Shown here: positions 8,810 through 16,686 of the stretch, in pieces
Numbering within the stretch: position 1 is the first letter of the stretch
Layout: each line of letters opens with the position of its first letter
NCBI GenBank assembly: GCA_963817905.1
Contig: CAWFPS010000003.1
Location: 868,001-932,000 of the forward strand
DNA length: 64,000 bases
Origin: VRUE01 sp963817905
GTDB taxonomy: Bacteria; Actinomycetota; Thermoleophilia; Solirubrobacterales; 70-9
Direction of reading: 5' to 3'
Position numbers and translations under genes: made by a program
Notes under the pieces: generated by a model
What the model saw: only the letters and a program-made list of their open reading frames with translations
Told to the model about the DNA's origin: nothing
Databases searched by the model: none

Positions 8810-9691
8810 ATGCTGCTGCTGACAGGGGCAACCGGAAGCGTTGGGTCGCGGCTGCTGCCGCTGCTGCTCGAGCGCGGCGAGAACGTGCGCTGCCTGGTGC
8901 GCGAGCCGCGGCGGCTGGGTGCGCGGCGGGTCGACGTGCAGATCGCCCTCGGCGACCTCGGCGAGATGTCCGATCCCTACCTGGTGCGCCAGGCACTGCG
9001 CGGGGTCGACACCGTGATCCACCTGGCGGCAACGATCCGCGACCAGCCACCGCACCGGATCGAGGAGCTGAATGGGCTGGCGACCTTGCGGCTGCTGCGT
9101 GCCGCGGAGCGCAGCGGTGTTAAGCGCTTCGTCTTCTTCAGCGCTCTCAATGCCTCGGTCGCCCAGCGCACCCGCTTCTTCAGGGCGAAGTGGCTGGCCG
9201 AGCGGGCTGTCGCCTCCTCCTCGCTGGAGTCGACGATCTTCGCTCCCTCGATCGTGTACGACCGCTCCGACCCGTGGGTGACCCTGCTGCGGCGCTTCTC
9301 CTTCCTGCCCGTGCTGCCCGTCTCCGGCGAGGGCCGGGCTCGCTTCGAGCCGATCTGGGCCGACGACGCGGCCCGATGCGTGGTCGCCGCGCTTGCCGGC
9401 GGCGAGCGCCGGCGCTACGAGCTCGCCGGGCCCGAGACGCTCAGCTATGACGAGATGTCCGACCTGGTCAGCCGCGTCGCCGGACGGCCCCGACAGCTCG
9501 TCCACCTGCCGCTCCCGCTCGTCCGCGCCGGCCTGATCGGAATGCGCTCCATCTTCGGCGAGGCCGTGTTTGCAACCTGGGAGGAGGCTGAGCTGATGGA
9601 GGTGCCGATGCTCAGCGCGCGCGGCACCGCCGACGCGGAGGAGCTTGGAGTCGAGCCAAGAAGGATGGTCGATGTACTGGAGGGCGACTAG
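8810..9691 (+). CDS. Atypical SDR / NmrA-like NAD(P)-binding protein
   Basis: 293 residues with an N-terminal Rossmann fold starting MLLLTGATGSVGSRLLPLLL (TGxxGxxG dinucleotide motif), DTVIHLAATI after beta-4, and VKRFVFFSALNA where active SDRs carry the catalytic Ser. No clear YxxxK is present (FFRAKWLAE instead), as in NmrA/NDUFA9-like atypical SDRs that act as epimerase-like enzymes or redox-sensing or quinone-associated proteins. It overlaps the next gene by 20 bp and is probably co-transcribed with it. Substrate unknown. Confidence 0.85.
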   Translation: MLLLTGATGSVGSRLLPLLLERGENVRCLVREPRRLGARRVDVQIALGDLGEMSDPYLVRQALRGVDTVIHLAATIRDQPPHRIEELNGLATLRLLRAAERSGVKRFVFFSALNASVAQRTRFFRAKWLAERAVASSSLESTIFAPSIVYDRSDPWVTLLRRFSFLPVLPVSGEGRARFEPIWADDAARCVVAALAGGERRRYELAGPETLSYDEMSDLVSRVAGRPRQLVHLPLPLVRAGLIGMRSIFGEAVFATWEEAELMEVPMLSARGTADAEELGVEPRRMVDVLEGD

Positions 9692-10760
9692 ACAGGCGGT
9701 TGTGGTGGCGTTCGTGCTCGTCGCGGCGTTTGCCGCGCCGGCCCGAGCACTGACCCTCGTCCCACCCAAGCCCGACGTCTTCTTCGGCGTCAGCGACAAG
9801 GGGACGACCGAGGAATTCAACGAATTCACGGCGCTGATGGCCAAGCATCCCGCCCTGCTGGAGACCTTCCACCCGTGGGGGAACAGCCTCAACGCCGCCT
9901 TCGAACGCTGGCGCGAAACCGCCACTCGGCCGGTGCTGGCGATCTCGACCCAGGACGACCAGACGCTGGCCGAGCTGATCACGCCCGCGCAGATCGCGCT
10001 CGGCGCCGGCGACGACTACCTGTTGCAACTCAACAACTTCTTCTTCAAACATGGCCTGCCCGCCTACATCAGGCCGCTGGGCGAGCCCAACCGCTGCCTC
10101 AACGCCTGGTCGGCAGTCAACTGCGACGGCACGCAGAAGGGCGGCGAATACACGACCGGCTGGTACAAGCAGGCCTTCCGCCGCATCTCCACGATCGTGC
10201 GCGGCGCGGGCACGCTCGAAGAGGTGAACGCGACTCTGGCCGAAGCCGGCCTGCCGCCGATCAATCGCACAAAGGGGCCGCCGCCCGCCAGCCTGCCGCC
10301 GGCGCCGGTGAGCATCATCTGGAGCCCGCTGCCGGGCGGCTCGCCGCGGGCGAAGGGCAACTTTCCGGGCAACTACTGGCCCGGCGCCCGCTGGATCGAC
10401 TGGGTCGGCACCGACTTCTACTCGGAATATCCGGCTTGGAAAGACCTGAAGCGCTTCTACGCCGCCAGGCGCTGGCGGCGCAAGCCGTTCTCGCTGACCG
10501 AGTGGGCCGTCTCGGGCGAGGACGAACCGCGCTTCGTCAAGCAGCTGATCGCCTGGACCGCAAAGCGCCCCCGAGTGCGCATGCTCGTCTACTACCGCGG
10601 CTTCGGCAGCGCCACGGAGAACACCTACGACCTAAGCCACTACCCCCGCACAACCAACACCCTCCGCCTAAAGGCCCGCCGCCCCAACTTCCTCCAATAC
10701 GCCGACTACAACGCCGGCCTCCTACCGCCGCTGCCCCCCAAGCCCGCCAGGAAGCCATAG
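9672..10760 (+). CDS. Secreted GH26-like glycoside hydrolase
   Basis: I take the ATG at 9672 (MYWRATRQAVVV), preceded by GAAGGA, inside the end of the previous gene. A signal peptide (AVVVAFVLVAAFAAPARA) precedes a 335-residue TIM-barrel-like domain. The motif YIRPLGEPNRCLNAW resembles the acid/base strand of clan-A GH26 mannanases (RPLxExN), and PFSLTEWAVSG fits the nucleophile strand. Substrate is probably a beta-mannan or related glycan, by family only. Hairpin repeat copy 2 follows 8 bp after the stop. Confidence 0.8.
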   Translation: MYWRATRQAVVVAFVLVAAFAAPARALTLVPPKPDVFFGVSDKGTTEEFNEFTALMAKHPALLETFHPWGNSLNAAFERWRETATRPVLAISTQDDQTLAELITPAQIALGAGDDYLLQLNNFFFKHGLPAYIRPLGEPNRCLNAWSAVNCDGTQKGGEYTTGWYKQAFRRISTIVRGAGTLEEVNATLAEAGLPPINRTKGPPPASLPPAPVSIIWSPLPGGSPRAKGNFPGNYWPGARWIDWVGTDFYSEYPAWKDLKRFYAARRWRRKPFSLTEWAVSGEDEPRFVKQLIAWTAKRPRVRMLVYYRGFGSATENTYDLSHYPRTTNTLRLKARRPNFLQYADYNAGLLPPLPPKPARKP

Positions 10761-10768
10761 CTCAAGGG

Positions 10769-10817
10769 GCCGACGGGCCGATACGTCAAGTCCCCCTTGA
10801 CGTATCGGCCCGTCGGC
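10769..10817. repeat. 49-bp hairpin repeat, copy 2
   Basis: Arms 10769-10790 and 10796-10817 are identical to copy 1, with a different loop (TCCCC). It starts 8 bp after the stop codon of the plus-strand GH26-like gene. Before the 7.3-kb mobile island arrived, copies 2 and 3 faced each other about 150 bp apart between two convergent genes. Confidence 0.9.
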
Positions 10818-10923
10818 GGGTTGCTGGAGTGGGTGACCGCGCATTGGGGGAGCGTGGCGGAATTGGAGATACGCGTGGTGCGCACTTTGGAACATCTCTC
10901 GCGGAACCTCGTCACGCAAACCA

Positions 10924-10991
10924 ATCGGGTAGGGGCGGGGCTTACCCCCGCCCCTCCCACACCACCGGACGTGCGGGTCCGCATCCGGCGG
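10924..10991 (-). ncRNA. Group II intron domains V and VI, 3' end
   Basis: Domain V is the hairpin at 10962-10991: on the minus strand CCGCCGGATGCG, loop GACC, CGCACGTCCGG, with the two-base bulge and CGC in place of the AGC triad. Domain VI is the GC hairpin at 10932-10954 (GGGGCGGGG / CCCCGCCCC around GTAA), followed by TACCCGAT at the 3' end. The last codons of the reverse transcriptase run through both domains, which is unusual. Confidence 0.8.
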
Positions 10992-12339
10992 TTCGCGTCG
11001 CGTTCCGGAAACGACGGTAGGGGTCGGTGAAGCCGGCAAGCCCTTGCTCGCGCCAGTAGGCATTCGTGAGGCTGCGGGTGAGCACCCACGACCTCGCGAT
11101 CCGCCAGTAGCCCAGGCGGCTGTTGGCCCACTCATAGGCCTTGCCCTCTGGGATGCCGGTGGCGATCAGGTTGCGGTGTTTGGTGCGGATTTTCTTCCAC
11201 TCCTTCCACCTGACCTGCCGCAACCGGCGGCGCAACCACTCATCGAGCTCCTCGAAGACCGAAGGCGTATCGGCCAACGCGAAGTAGGCCGTCCACCCTC
11301 GGCTGAAGCGGTTGATCGAGTTGATCCGCCGCTCCATCGAGGTGCCCCAACTACGTGAGGTAAGACGGCGCAGGCGATCTTTGACCCGCTTGCGGGCCTT
11401 GGGATCGATCCTGACCTTGATCTCGCCTCCTCGCTTGAAGAAGCCGAACCCCAGGAGGGTTCGCCTCGTCGCGCGGTCAATCGCGGACTTCTCGCGGTTG
11501 ACCCGCAGCTTCAGGCGTCGCTCGATGAACTCGCAGGTGTTACCCATCACGCGCTCGGCCGCCCGTTTGGAGGCGACGTAGATCGTGATGTCATCCGCGT
11601 AGCGGACGAAGCGGTGCCCTCGCTTCTCCAGCATCCGGTCGAGGTCGTCGAGGTAGACGTTGGAGAGCAGCGGTGAGAGGGGAGAACCCTGCGGGGTTCC
11701 CTCCTCGGTTGGCTGCTTCACCCCGTCTGCCATGACTCCCGCTTCCAGGTAGCTGCGGATCAGCTTGAGCACCTTCTTGTCGGTGACCCGCCTTGCGACC
11801 CTCGCCATCAGCGCGTCGTGCTGGACTCGATCGAAGAAGCGATCGAGGTCCAGATCGACGGCCCACCCATGCCCCTCGGCGATGTCGCGCTGAGCGCGCT
11901 TGATCGCATCATGGGCCGAGCGCTCGGGACGAAAGCCGAAGCTACGCTCCGAGAAGCCGGGATCGAATACGGGCACCAGCACCTGCGAGAGGGCCTGCTG
12001 GATCACTCGATCCAGGGCCGTCGGCACCCCCAGCTCCCGCTTTCCTCCCGAGGGCTTTGGGATCGTGACCCTGCGGGTGGGAGAGGGACAGTAGGTGCCC
12101 GCGTCGAGCCTTGCCCGGACTTTGGGCCAGTGGTCATGCAGCCAGGAGCGAAGCTCTTTGGTCTGCATGCCATTGACGCCGGGAGCACCGGCGTTTCGCT
12201 CGACGCGTCTGAGCGCCGCCGCCAGATTGCCCCGGGAGAGGAACTTCCCCCAGAGATCCCCGGTGACGGCGGGGTGAGGCTTTGCCTCGCCTGGCGCCGG
12301 GAAGCCGCTTTGCTCTTCGCGGGGAGCTTCGGGCTTCAC
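10942..12339 (-). CDS. ltrA: Group II intron reverse transcriptase/maturase (5' codons lost)
   Basis: 465 residues. The N-terminal RT-0 region (GNLAAALRRVERNAGAPGVNG) is followed by palm motifs (TIPKPSGGKRELGVPTALDR, SFGFRPERSAHDAI, DLDLDRFFD) and the active site RYADD near 256. QGSPLSPLLSN and the thumb/maturase X domain near 330-440 complete it. No HNH endonuclease is present, as usual in class C. The present first codon is GTG at 12339. The original start was probably ATG CCT AGG GTG: that ATG and the ribozyme 5' domains are now at 17740, beyond the insertion, so the gene lost its start and leader. Confidence 0.92.
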   Translation of the reverse strand: MKPEAPREEQSGFPAPGEAKPHPAVTGDLWGKFLSRGNLAAALRRVERNAGAPGVNGMQTKELRSWLHDHWPKVRARLDAGTYCPSPTRRVTIPKPSGGKRELGVPTALDRVIQQALSQVLVPVFDPGFSERSFGFRPERSAHDAIKRAQRDIAEGHGWAVDLDLDRFFDRVQHDALMARVARRVTDKKVLKLIRSYLEAGVMADGVKQPTEEGTPQGSPLSPLLSNVYLDDLDRMLEKRGHRFVRYADDITIYVASKRAAERVMGNTCEFIERRLKLRVNREKSAIDRATRRTLLGFGFFKRGGEIKVRIDPKARKRVKDRLRRLTSRSWGTSMERRINSINRFSRGWTAYFALADTPSVFEELDEWLRRRLRQVRWKEWKKIRTKHRNLIATGIPEGKAYEWANSRLGYWRIARSWVLTRSLTNAYWREQGLAGFTDPYRRFRNATRTAGCGPARPVVWEGRG

Positions 12340-12360
12340 CCTAGGAGGGATTGGCGAAAC
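12340..12360 (+). repeat. Left 21-bp inverted end of 4.37-kb segment
   Basis: Perfect reverse complement of 16687-16707; sequences diverge immediately inside the 21 bp. The next 12 bases (GATTGGTGAAAG) are an imperfect direct copy of GATTGGCGAAAC within the repeat. Confidence 0.85.
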
Positions 12361-12479
12361 GATTGGTGAAAGTCTTGACCCGCATCGCTGAGTGACCCTA
12401 CCGTCGCCTGGTCAATAACCAAAGCGGCGGGGGCGCCGCGCTAACGGCCCCCCGCCCGGCAACGGAAAGGAATCTTCCG

Positions 12480-12698
12480 ATGCAGGACCAGCCTACCCAG
12501 AGGGCCGTTCTCGCCCTCGTTCTCGACGCTTACCCGAAGTTCCTCACCATCCCCGCCCTGGCCCGCGAGATAGACGCTGGCGACGCAGCAGAGGTCGCCA
12601 TACGCGATCTCGTCGGCGTCGGGCTATTGGAGTGCAGCGGGCTCACGGTTCGCCCGAGCGCCGCCGCCCTTCACTTCGAGCGGCTCGATTTGCCATGA
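12480..12698 (+). CDS. Small winged-helix-like protein, partner of XRE regulator
   Basis: 72 residues with a good ribosome-binding site (AAAGGAA). Predicted order is helix-helix-helix-wing: RAVLALVLDAYPKFLTIPAL, EVAIRDLVGVGLL, then a two-strand wing and LHFERLD. This resembles minimal winged-helix proteins found beside XRE regulators in mobile DNA of this group. Its stop overlaps the start of the XRE gene (ATGA), so the two are translationally coupled. Function is inferred from fold impression and context only. Confidence 0.65.
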   Translation: MQDQPTQRAVLALVLDAYPKFLTIPALAREIDAGDAAEVAIRDLVGVGLLECSGLTVRPSAAALHFERLDLP

Positions 12699-12970
12699 AT
12701 AACCATGTAGCCGATCAATTCGGCCGCAACCTCGCCTACTGCCGCAGGCGGGCCAAGCTCTCCCAGGAAGAGCTTTCCTTCCGGGCGGGGCTGCACCGGG
12801 TCACAGTCGGGATGCTGGAGAGAGGCGAGCGGGTGCCCCGAATCGACACCCTCGTCAAGCTGGCGGGCACCCTCGGTGTCAGCAGCGACGAACTGCTTGA
12901 CGGCCTGGAGTGGCAGTCGGCAAAGATGACTTACGGGAGCTTCCGCCTCGATGATGTGGGCGAGCCGTAG
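12695..12970 (+). CDS. XRE-family helix-turn-helix regulator
   Basis: 91 residues, start overlapping the preceding stop. Residues about 7-65 form a Cro/CI-type HTH: FGRNLAYCRRRAKLSQEELS, then FRAGLHRVTVGMLERGERVPR and a closing helix IDTLVKLAGTLGVSSDELL. The short C-terminal tail carries no obvious sensory domain. It probably regulates element genes. Its last 92 bases overlap the convergent transposase ORF, so one of the two 3' ends may extend past its original boundary. Confidence 0.85.
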   Translation: MNNHVADQFGRNLAYCRRRAKLSQEELSFRAGLHRVTVGMLERGERVPRIDTLVKLAGTLGVSSDELLDGLEWQSAKMTYGSFRLDDVGEP

Positions 12971-14087
12971 CGGCGCGGGTCCGCGCCAATGCGCAAGCCA
13001 GCTTGGTCAGGATCGTCAGGTCGGCGTGGAGCCGGACTCGATCTAAGCCGCGAACGCGCAGCGGCAGCAGCCCCCATTCGTGCTTCTGCCGCCCGAACTC
13101 CCTCTCGACTGAAGCGCGCTTCCGATACATCGCTTTCCAGCGCTTCGTCTCGCGAGGGATCAGCGGATGCAGCCGGTCAGCGGCAACCCACGTTGAGGCG
13201 GGCTTGCACTCCCCGGTCGGGCAGCGCCACTTCGATGCCCCGCGCTTGCGGTCGGCTCCGGCGAACTGCCACTCGCCATGCTCGCAGCGGCGTGGCAAGT
13301 GGTCGCCGCGCTTCACGTCCGGCGTCTTGCGCAGCGGGATCAGCGGCAGGCAGTCGCGCTCGGCGCATTCGGTGTGGACGCGCTGCATGTCGTACCCCTT
13401 GTCCATCGCTGCCGTCGCCGCCAACACCCCCCGCCGCTTCGCAGTGTCGATCAGCGGAGACGAGAGCCGCGATTCGTGAGCCTTGGCCGTCTCGACAGCC
13501 CACGCGACCGGAAGATCGGTTGCCGTGCAGACGGCGGCATGGAGGCGGTAGCCGTAGAACCCACCGCCGCGCCGAGTCGAAACCGCCGAACGGTGCCCCC
13601 ATGAGGCATCGGGATCGGTGTGCCAGTTGCGTTCGACCTCGCTGTCCTTGCTGACGTAGCGCTGGCCGTTGGCGTAGGCGGGCATATCGCTGGCGTCGAT
13701 GGCGAGGTCGGTCCCATAGCTCGGGAGCTTGTCTCGCAACCCCGCGATTACCCCGTCGATGCAGCGCTCGACCATCTCGCCGTTCTCCCGGAGCTTCGCG
13801 GCGAAGCGATACGCAGCCCAAACGCTCGGTGGCTCGCCTTCGCATCCGAGCGCCCTCTGGAGCGCCCAGTGCTCTTTGACAAGGGCGACCGTCTTTGTCC
13901 AGGTCGGGATCGCATAGAGGCTCTTGCAAAGGGCCAAGCCGATCATCGTCCGAATCGGGTAGCCGGGGCGGCCCGTCCAGCGCGTAGCCTGAAGTTCCTC
14001 GATCAGCCGCCCGATCTCAGGCGAATCGAGGACTGCCTTCAGGGCGGCGGAAGCCGCTCCCCCTGCTGGTACTTTGGGTGATGCCAT
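12879..14087 (-). CDS. DDE transposase (IS5/IS1182-like)
   Basis: About 402 residues from the ATG at 14087 (MASPKVPAGG). N-terminal DUF772-like region (GRPGYPIRTMIGLALCKSLY), then an RNase H-fold DDE core: first Asp in DLAIDASDMPAYANG, second in AAMDKGYDMQ, Glu in KRASVEREFGRQKHEWGL, and a closing RVRGLDRVRLHADL. Catalytic residues appear intact. The C-terminal 30 residues are read antisense to the XRE gene, so the original stop may have been earlier. No short terminal inverted repeats were found tightly flanking it, so it may serve the larger 21-bp-ended segment. Confidence 0.85.
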   Translation of the reverse strand: MASPKVPAGGAASAALKAVLDSPEIGRLIEELQATRWTGRPGYPIRTMIGLALCKSLYAIPTWTKTVALVKEHWALQRALGCEGEPPSVWAAYRFAAKLRENGEMVERCIDGVIAGLRDKLPSYGTDLAIDASDMPAYANGQRYVSKDSEVERNWHTDPDASWGHRSAVSTRRGGGFYGYRLHAAVCTATDLPVAWAVETAKAHESRLSSPLIDTAKRRGVLAATAAMDKGYDMQRVHTECAERDCLPLIPLRKTPDVKRGDHLPRRCEHGEWQFAGADRKRGASKWRCPTGECKPASTWVAADRLHPLIPRETKRWKAMYRKRASVEREFGRQKHEWGLLPLRVRGLDRVRLHADLTILTKLACALARTRAATARPHHRGGSSRKSSLPTATPGRQAVRRC

Positions 14088-14111
14088 TCGAGTCCTAACC
14101 TCGTGTGGCCT

Positions 14112-14142
14112 GGCCCCCGGAAGCGACAACTTCGCGGGGGCC
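14112..14142 (+). terminator. Hairpin upstream of transposase
   Basis: GGCCCCC ... GGGGGCC hairpin followed on the plus strand by GCTTTCTTGC. It lies just upstream of the minus-strand transposase, where it could block outside transcription. Moderate stem, imperfect centre. Confidence 0.4.
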
Positions 14143-14331
14143 GCTTTCTTGCTTTCGTGGACCGAACTCTACGGAACGAATCGGACGTAAAAACCGCTCT
14201 AACAAGCGGATCAAGACCCGAATTCGGCCAATTTAGGACTGCTTGATCTAAAGGCAGGAAAATGCGGCTTGATGTCAAAGCCGTGGCCGTTGGCTAACGT
14301 GGAGATACGGGTAGCCGATATAGGCTGCAAG

Positions 14332-14413
14332 TGCCCTCGCTGGGAGTCGAACCCAGATGCCGGTAAGCGGCCGCTTTGGAGGCGGCTGTGTCTGCCAGTT
14401 CCACCACGAGGGC
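14332..14413 (-). tRNA. tRNA with leucine-type body and CCA (Trp) anticodon
   Basis: A complete cloverleaf can be drawn on the minus strand: acceptor GCCCTCG/CGAGGGC, 3-bp D stem with loop GAACTGGCAGA, anticodon stem GCCGC/GCGGC with loop CTCCAAA, a 13-nt variable region CGCTTACCGGCAT, T arm CTGGG-TTCGACT-CCCAG, discriminator A. CCA is not encoded. The D arm and class II variable arm are those of tRNA-Leu, but the anticodon reads UGG (Trp). A normal actinobacterial tRNA-Trp is class I. It may be a one-base derivative of a Leu CAA tRNA. Confidence 0.85.
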
Positions 14414-14527
14414 AGGTGGTAAGCGAGAACGGCGCGGTCTAAACGTTCCGCCTCGCTTGTTGTTTGGAGTGGCGGGTCGGGGTCTCTGGTCCAAGGGGAA
14501 GCCCGGCCCGCACGCTCATTGCATGGA

Positions 14528-14595
14528 AATCACCTCGGCCCCTTGAGCGGAGGTGATTGGGGAGCGCGGCCCGGGGCGCCCCACTGCCCCGGGCC
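14528..14595. other. Two adjacent strong hairpins
   Basis: AATCACCTC/GAGGTGATT (9 perfect pairs, 14528-14558) is followed 9 bp later by GGCCCGGGGC/GCCCCGGGCC (10 perfect pairs, 14568-14595). The tandem arrangement in a non-coding stretch suggests a structured RNA or a replication/transfer-type site; no family was recognised. Confidence 0.5.
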
Positions 14596-14859
14596 ACGGC
14601 TTCACCGCGAGTTGGACAGGGGGATGGTCGCCTCCCTGATTCTCAGCGGTGCGTCTACGTCCGGCCTGGGGTTGGCCGGGCGAAGTCTCGGGCAGAGGGC
14701 ATCCCTCCCGATCCACGGGTCCCGTGAAGGAATTGGTGTCTGCGGTGAAGGGGCTCATGCCGTCACGCAGTCGGCTCCGGCCCAACGTGGCCGGGATCGG
14801 CTGGTGTCTTAGGTGTTGATCACGTCGGTACCAGTACCAGGCGTGTCGGAGCCCAAAAC

Positions 14860-14897
14860 GACAAGTGGCCGCCCAGACACCGAGGCGGCCGCTTGTC
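14860..14897 (-). terminator. Putative intrinsic terminator, minus strand
   Basis: A 14-bp stem (GACAAG.GGCCGCC / GGCGGCC.CTTGTC with one G-T pair) is followed on the minus strand by GTTTT. It would end leftward transcription, yet no leftward gene immediately precedes it. Confidence 0.5.
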
Positions 14898-15360
14898 CAA
14901 GTCCTTCCAGCAGGAAGGCCGATGGCATGAGCAAGGGCAGACTCTCAATCACATCGGACAGATTTGTGTCCACAGAGTTTTTGGCTCTGGGGCACGGAAA
15001 TCCGGCCTTTGTGGCTACACAAGCCCGGGTCGACGGTGCGGGGTCATTCCCGTCTTGTGCAAGACGGCCGCGACGGGGTCACGGCTCAAAATTCGAGCCA
15101 AGATGCCCCACGGGGCTTGAAGGGCTGAAATTCGCCATCTCCGCAAACTCCGCACTTTTCTCCGTGCCGGTGCATCGCTCGTACCAGAGAAACACTCCAG
15201 ACTGGCTTTGGTCAGCGATTCTGGATAGGCTGGCCGCCGTTAACCGACCAGGGGAGACCATGAACCACGCTCTCAAGGTGGGTCAGACGCATTTGCGATC
15301 TGGCTCGCGCGCTACGCTGTGCCTTGGACTTGATCAATCCAACGCCCTCGGGAGGGCCTG

Positions 15361-15855
15361 ATGGCCTCCGTTCATGACGTAGCTTCGTACATCCTTCATA
15401 AGACGGGGAGCATCTCTACCTGGAAGCTCCAAAAGCTCGCCTACTACTCGCAGGCGTGGCATCTTGCGTGGAATGAGGGACAGCCGCTCTATGAGGCTCA
15501 AATCGAGGCCTGGGCGAACGGCCCTGTGGTCCGGGAGCTTTATCGACTCCATCGCAAACAGTATTCGGTGTCCCGCTGGCCAGAGGGCAGTGGCGCGAAG
15601 CTGAAGGATGCAGAGAAGGAAACGATCGACTCGGTTCTCGCTGGATACGGCCAGCTCTCCGGTCGCCAGCTCGTAGTCCTCACGCACAACGAGTCGCCGT
15701 GGAAAAACGCCCGCGAGGGTCTTGATCCGACAGAGCCTTCGACCCGCAAGATCAAGGTCGAAGACATGCAGCACTACTACGCTTGGCTCGATGCGAATGT
15801 TGAGGCGAGGCCCGTCGAGGAGATCGACTGGGCCACCCTCGAAGCATCGGCTTGA
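15361..15855 (+). CDS. Panacea-domain (DUF4065) antitoxin
   Basis: 164 residues. The N-terminus VHDVASYILHKTGSISTWKLQKLAYYSQAWHL followed by FEAWANGPVVRELYR-type sequence (here IEAWANGPVVRELY) is the signature of the SocA/GepA-like Panacea domain. Panacea proteins act as antitoxins (PanA) that neutralise diverse toxins encoded next to them. The gene ends 3 bp before the next ORF, matching a two-gene operon. It is cargo of the 4.37-kb inverted-repeat segment. Confidence 0.88.
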   Translation: MASVHDVASYILHKTGSISTWKLQKLAYYSQAWHLAWNEGQPLYEAQIEAWANGPVVRELYRLHRKQYSVSRWPEGSGAKLKDAEKETIDSVLAGYGQLSGRQLVVLTHNESPWKNAREGLDPTEPSTRKIKVEDMQHYYAWLDANVEARPVEEIDWATLEASA

Positions 15856-15858
15856 TCA

Positions 15859-16341
15859 ATGGGCAACAAGCCGAAGGCCCACAGGGGGACCGCTGCCCGT
15901 GCTGGGGGCAAAACGGCCAAGGTCGCGCTCCCGGCGCCCACCACAACTCAGCAAGACAACCCGCACTTCTGCTTCCAGTTCGCTGATCGAGCTACGAAAC
16001 AGGCGTGGAAATTCGAGCCATCTGAAGGCCACGCGCCCGCTCTCGTGGGCTTCATATGCGACATGGCGAAACTAACCTGGGCAGAGATAGAGGCCCAAAG
16101 GGTCGGCACGAAAGACGGGTATCGCCGCCGCAATCACAACCAGGAGATCAAGAGCCTTACGCGCGCCGCTCAGCAGGACTTGATGAAGCGGAAACTGCCC
16201 GAGAGATTTGACGAAACGATGTTTCGCTTCAGGCTTTCGGGAGAGCAGCGGCTATGGGGCTTCCGAAAAGGCAACGTCTTCCATGTTGTCTGGTGGGACC
16301 CCGAGCACAAGGTCTACCCGACCGAGAAGGCGCGAACTTAG
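15859..16341 (+). CDS. Putative toxin paired with Panacea antitoxin
   Basis: 160 residues, starting 3 bp after the Panacea gene. The first 40 residues are basic and flexible. Residues 45-105 are helical and charged. The C-terminus (FRFRLSGEQRLWGFRKGNVFHVVWWDPEHKVYP) reads like the beta-sheet end of a RelE/HigB-type fold, though I cannot assign a family firmly. Position and size support a toxin; an mRNA-interferase activity would be inference. Confidence 0.65.
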   Translation: MGNKPKAHRGTAARAGGKTAKVALPAPTTTQQDNPHFCFQFADRATKQAWKFEPSEGHAPALVGFICDMAKLTWAEIEAQRVGTKDGYRRRNHNQEIKSLTRAAQQDLMKRKLPERFDETMFRFRLSGEQRLWGFRKGNVFHVVWWDPEHKVYPTEKART

Positions 16342-16575
16342 CTAAGAATTTGGCTGATTGATCGGCGCAGGAGTAAGCCGAAGGCCGTTCTCGATGCCTT
16401 CCACCTCCATATTGCGTTCCCGCGCAAACGCGAGCGTCGCCTCAAAGCAAGCAGCATTCGCGCACATCACTTCGATTTGCACTATCCGGTCGCGATGGAT
16501 GCTGAACGGGAATCCAAGCGCGAATACATCACGCGCCAGGTTCATGAAGGTGTCGGCTTCTGTATCGGTCGGCAT
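16342..16575 (-). CDS. Small hypothetical protein
   Basis: 77 residues, acidic and helical (DTFMNLARDVFALGFPF, then a Cys-containing stretch VMCANAACFEATLAFARER). It abuts the putative toxin gene tail to tail with no gap. No ribosome-binding site or recognised domain. The composition looks like protein rather than a shadow of another frame, but it may be spurious. Confidence 0.4.
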   Translation of the reverse strand: MPTDTEADTFMNLARDVFALGFPFSIHRDRIVQIEVMCANAACFEATLAFARERNMEVEGIENGLRLTPAPINQPNS

Positions 16576-16686
16576 GAGGAGAACCTACCGCAGTCGTACC
16601 TAGATCCGTGGGGTAGACCCCGGCCGAAAGAGAGGTATCGGTGAAATCACCGACCCTGCGATCCCAAGCCCAGAGCGGCGTGGCTA

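Larger units (their letters stand above)
14414..15360. other. 947-bp region without a convincing gene
   Basis: No frame has sustained coding character. The longest (14813-15361, plus) has an irregular, Ser/Pro/Arg-rich translation and no ribosome-binding site. The stretch holds three strong hairpins (14528-14558, 14568-14595, 14860-14897) and is somewhat lower in GC towards 15100-15300. It may contain a structured RNA and the promoter of the toxin-antitoxin pair that starts at 15361. Confidence 0.6.

Noticed and set aside
14813..15361. 182-codon open frame ending at the Panacea start
   Set aside because: No ribosome-binding site, erratic composition, crosses a strong hairpin; treated as non-coding.
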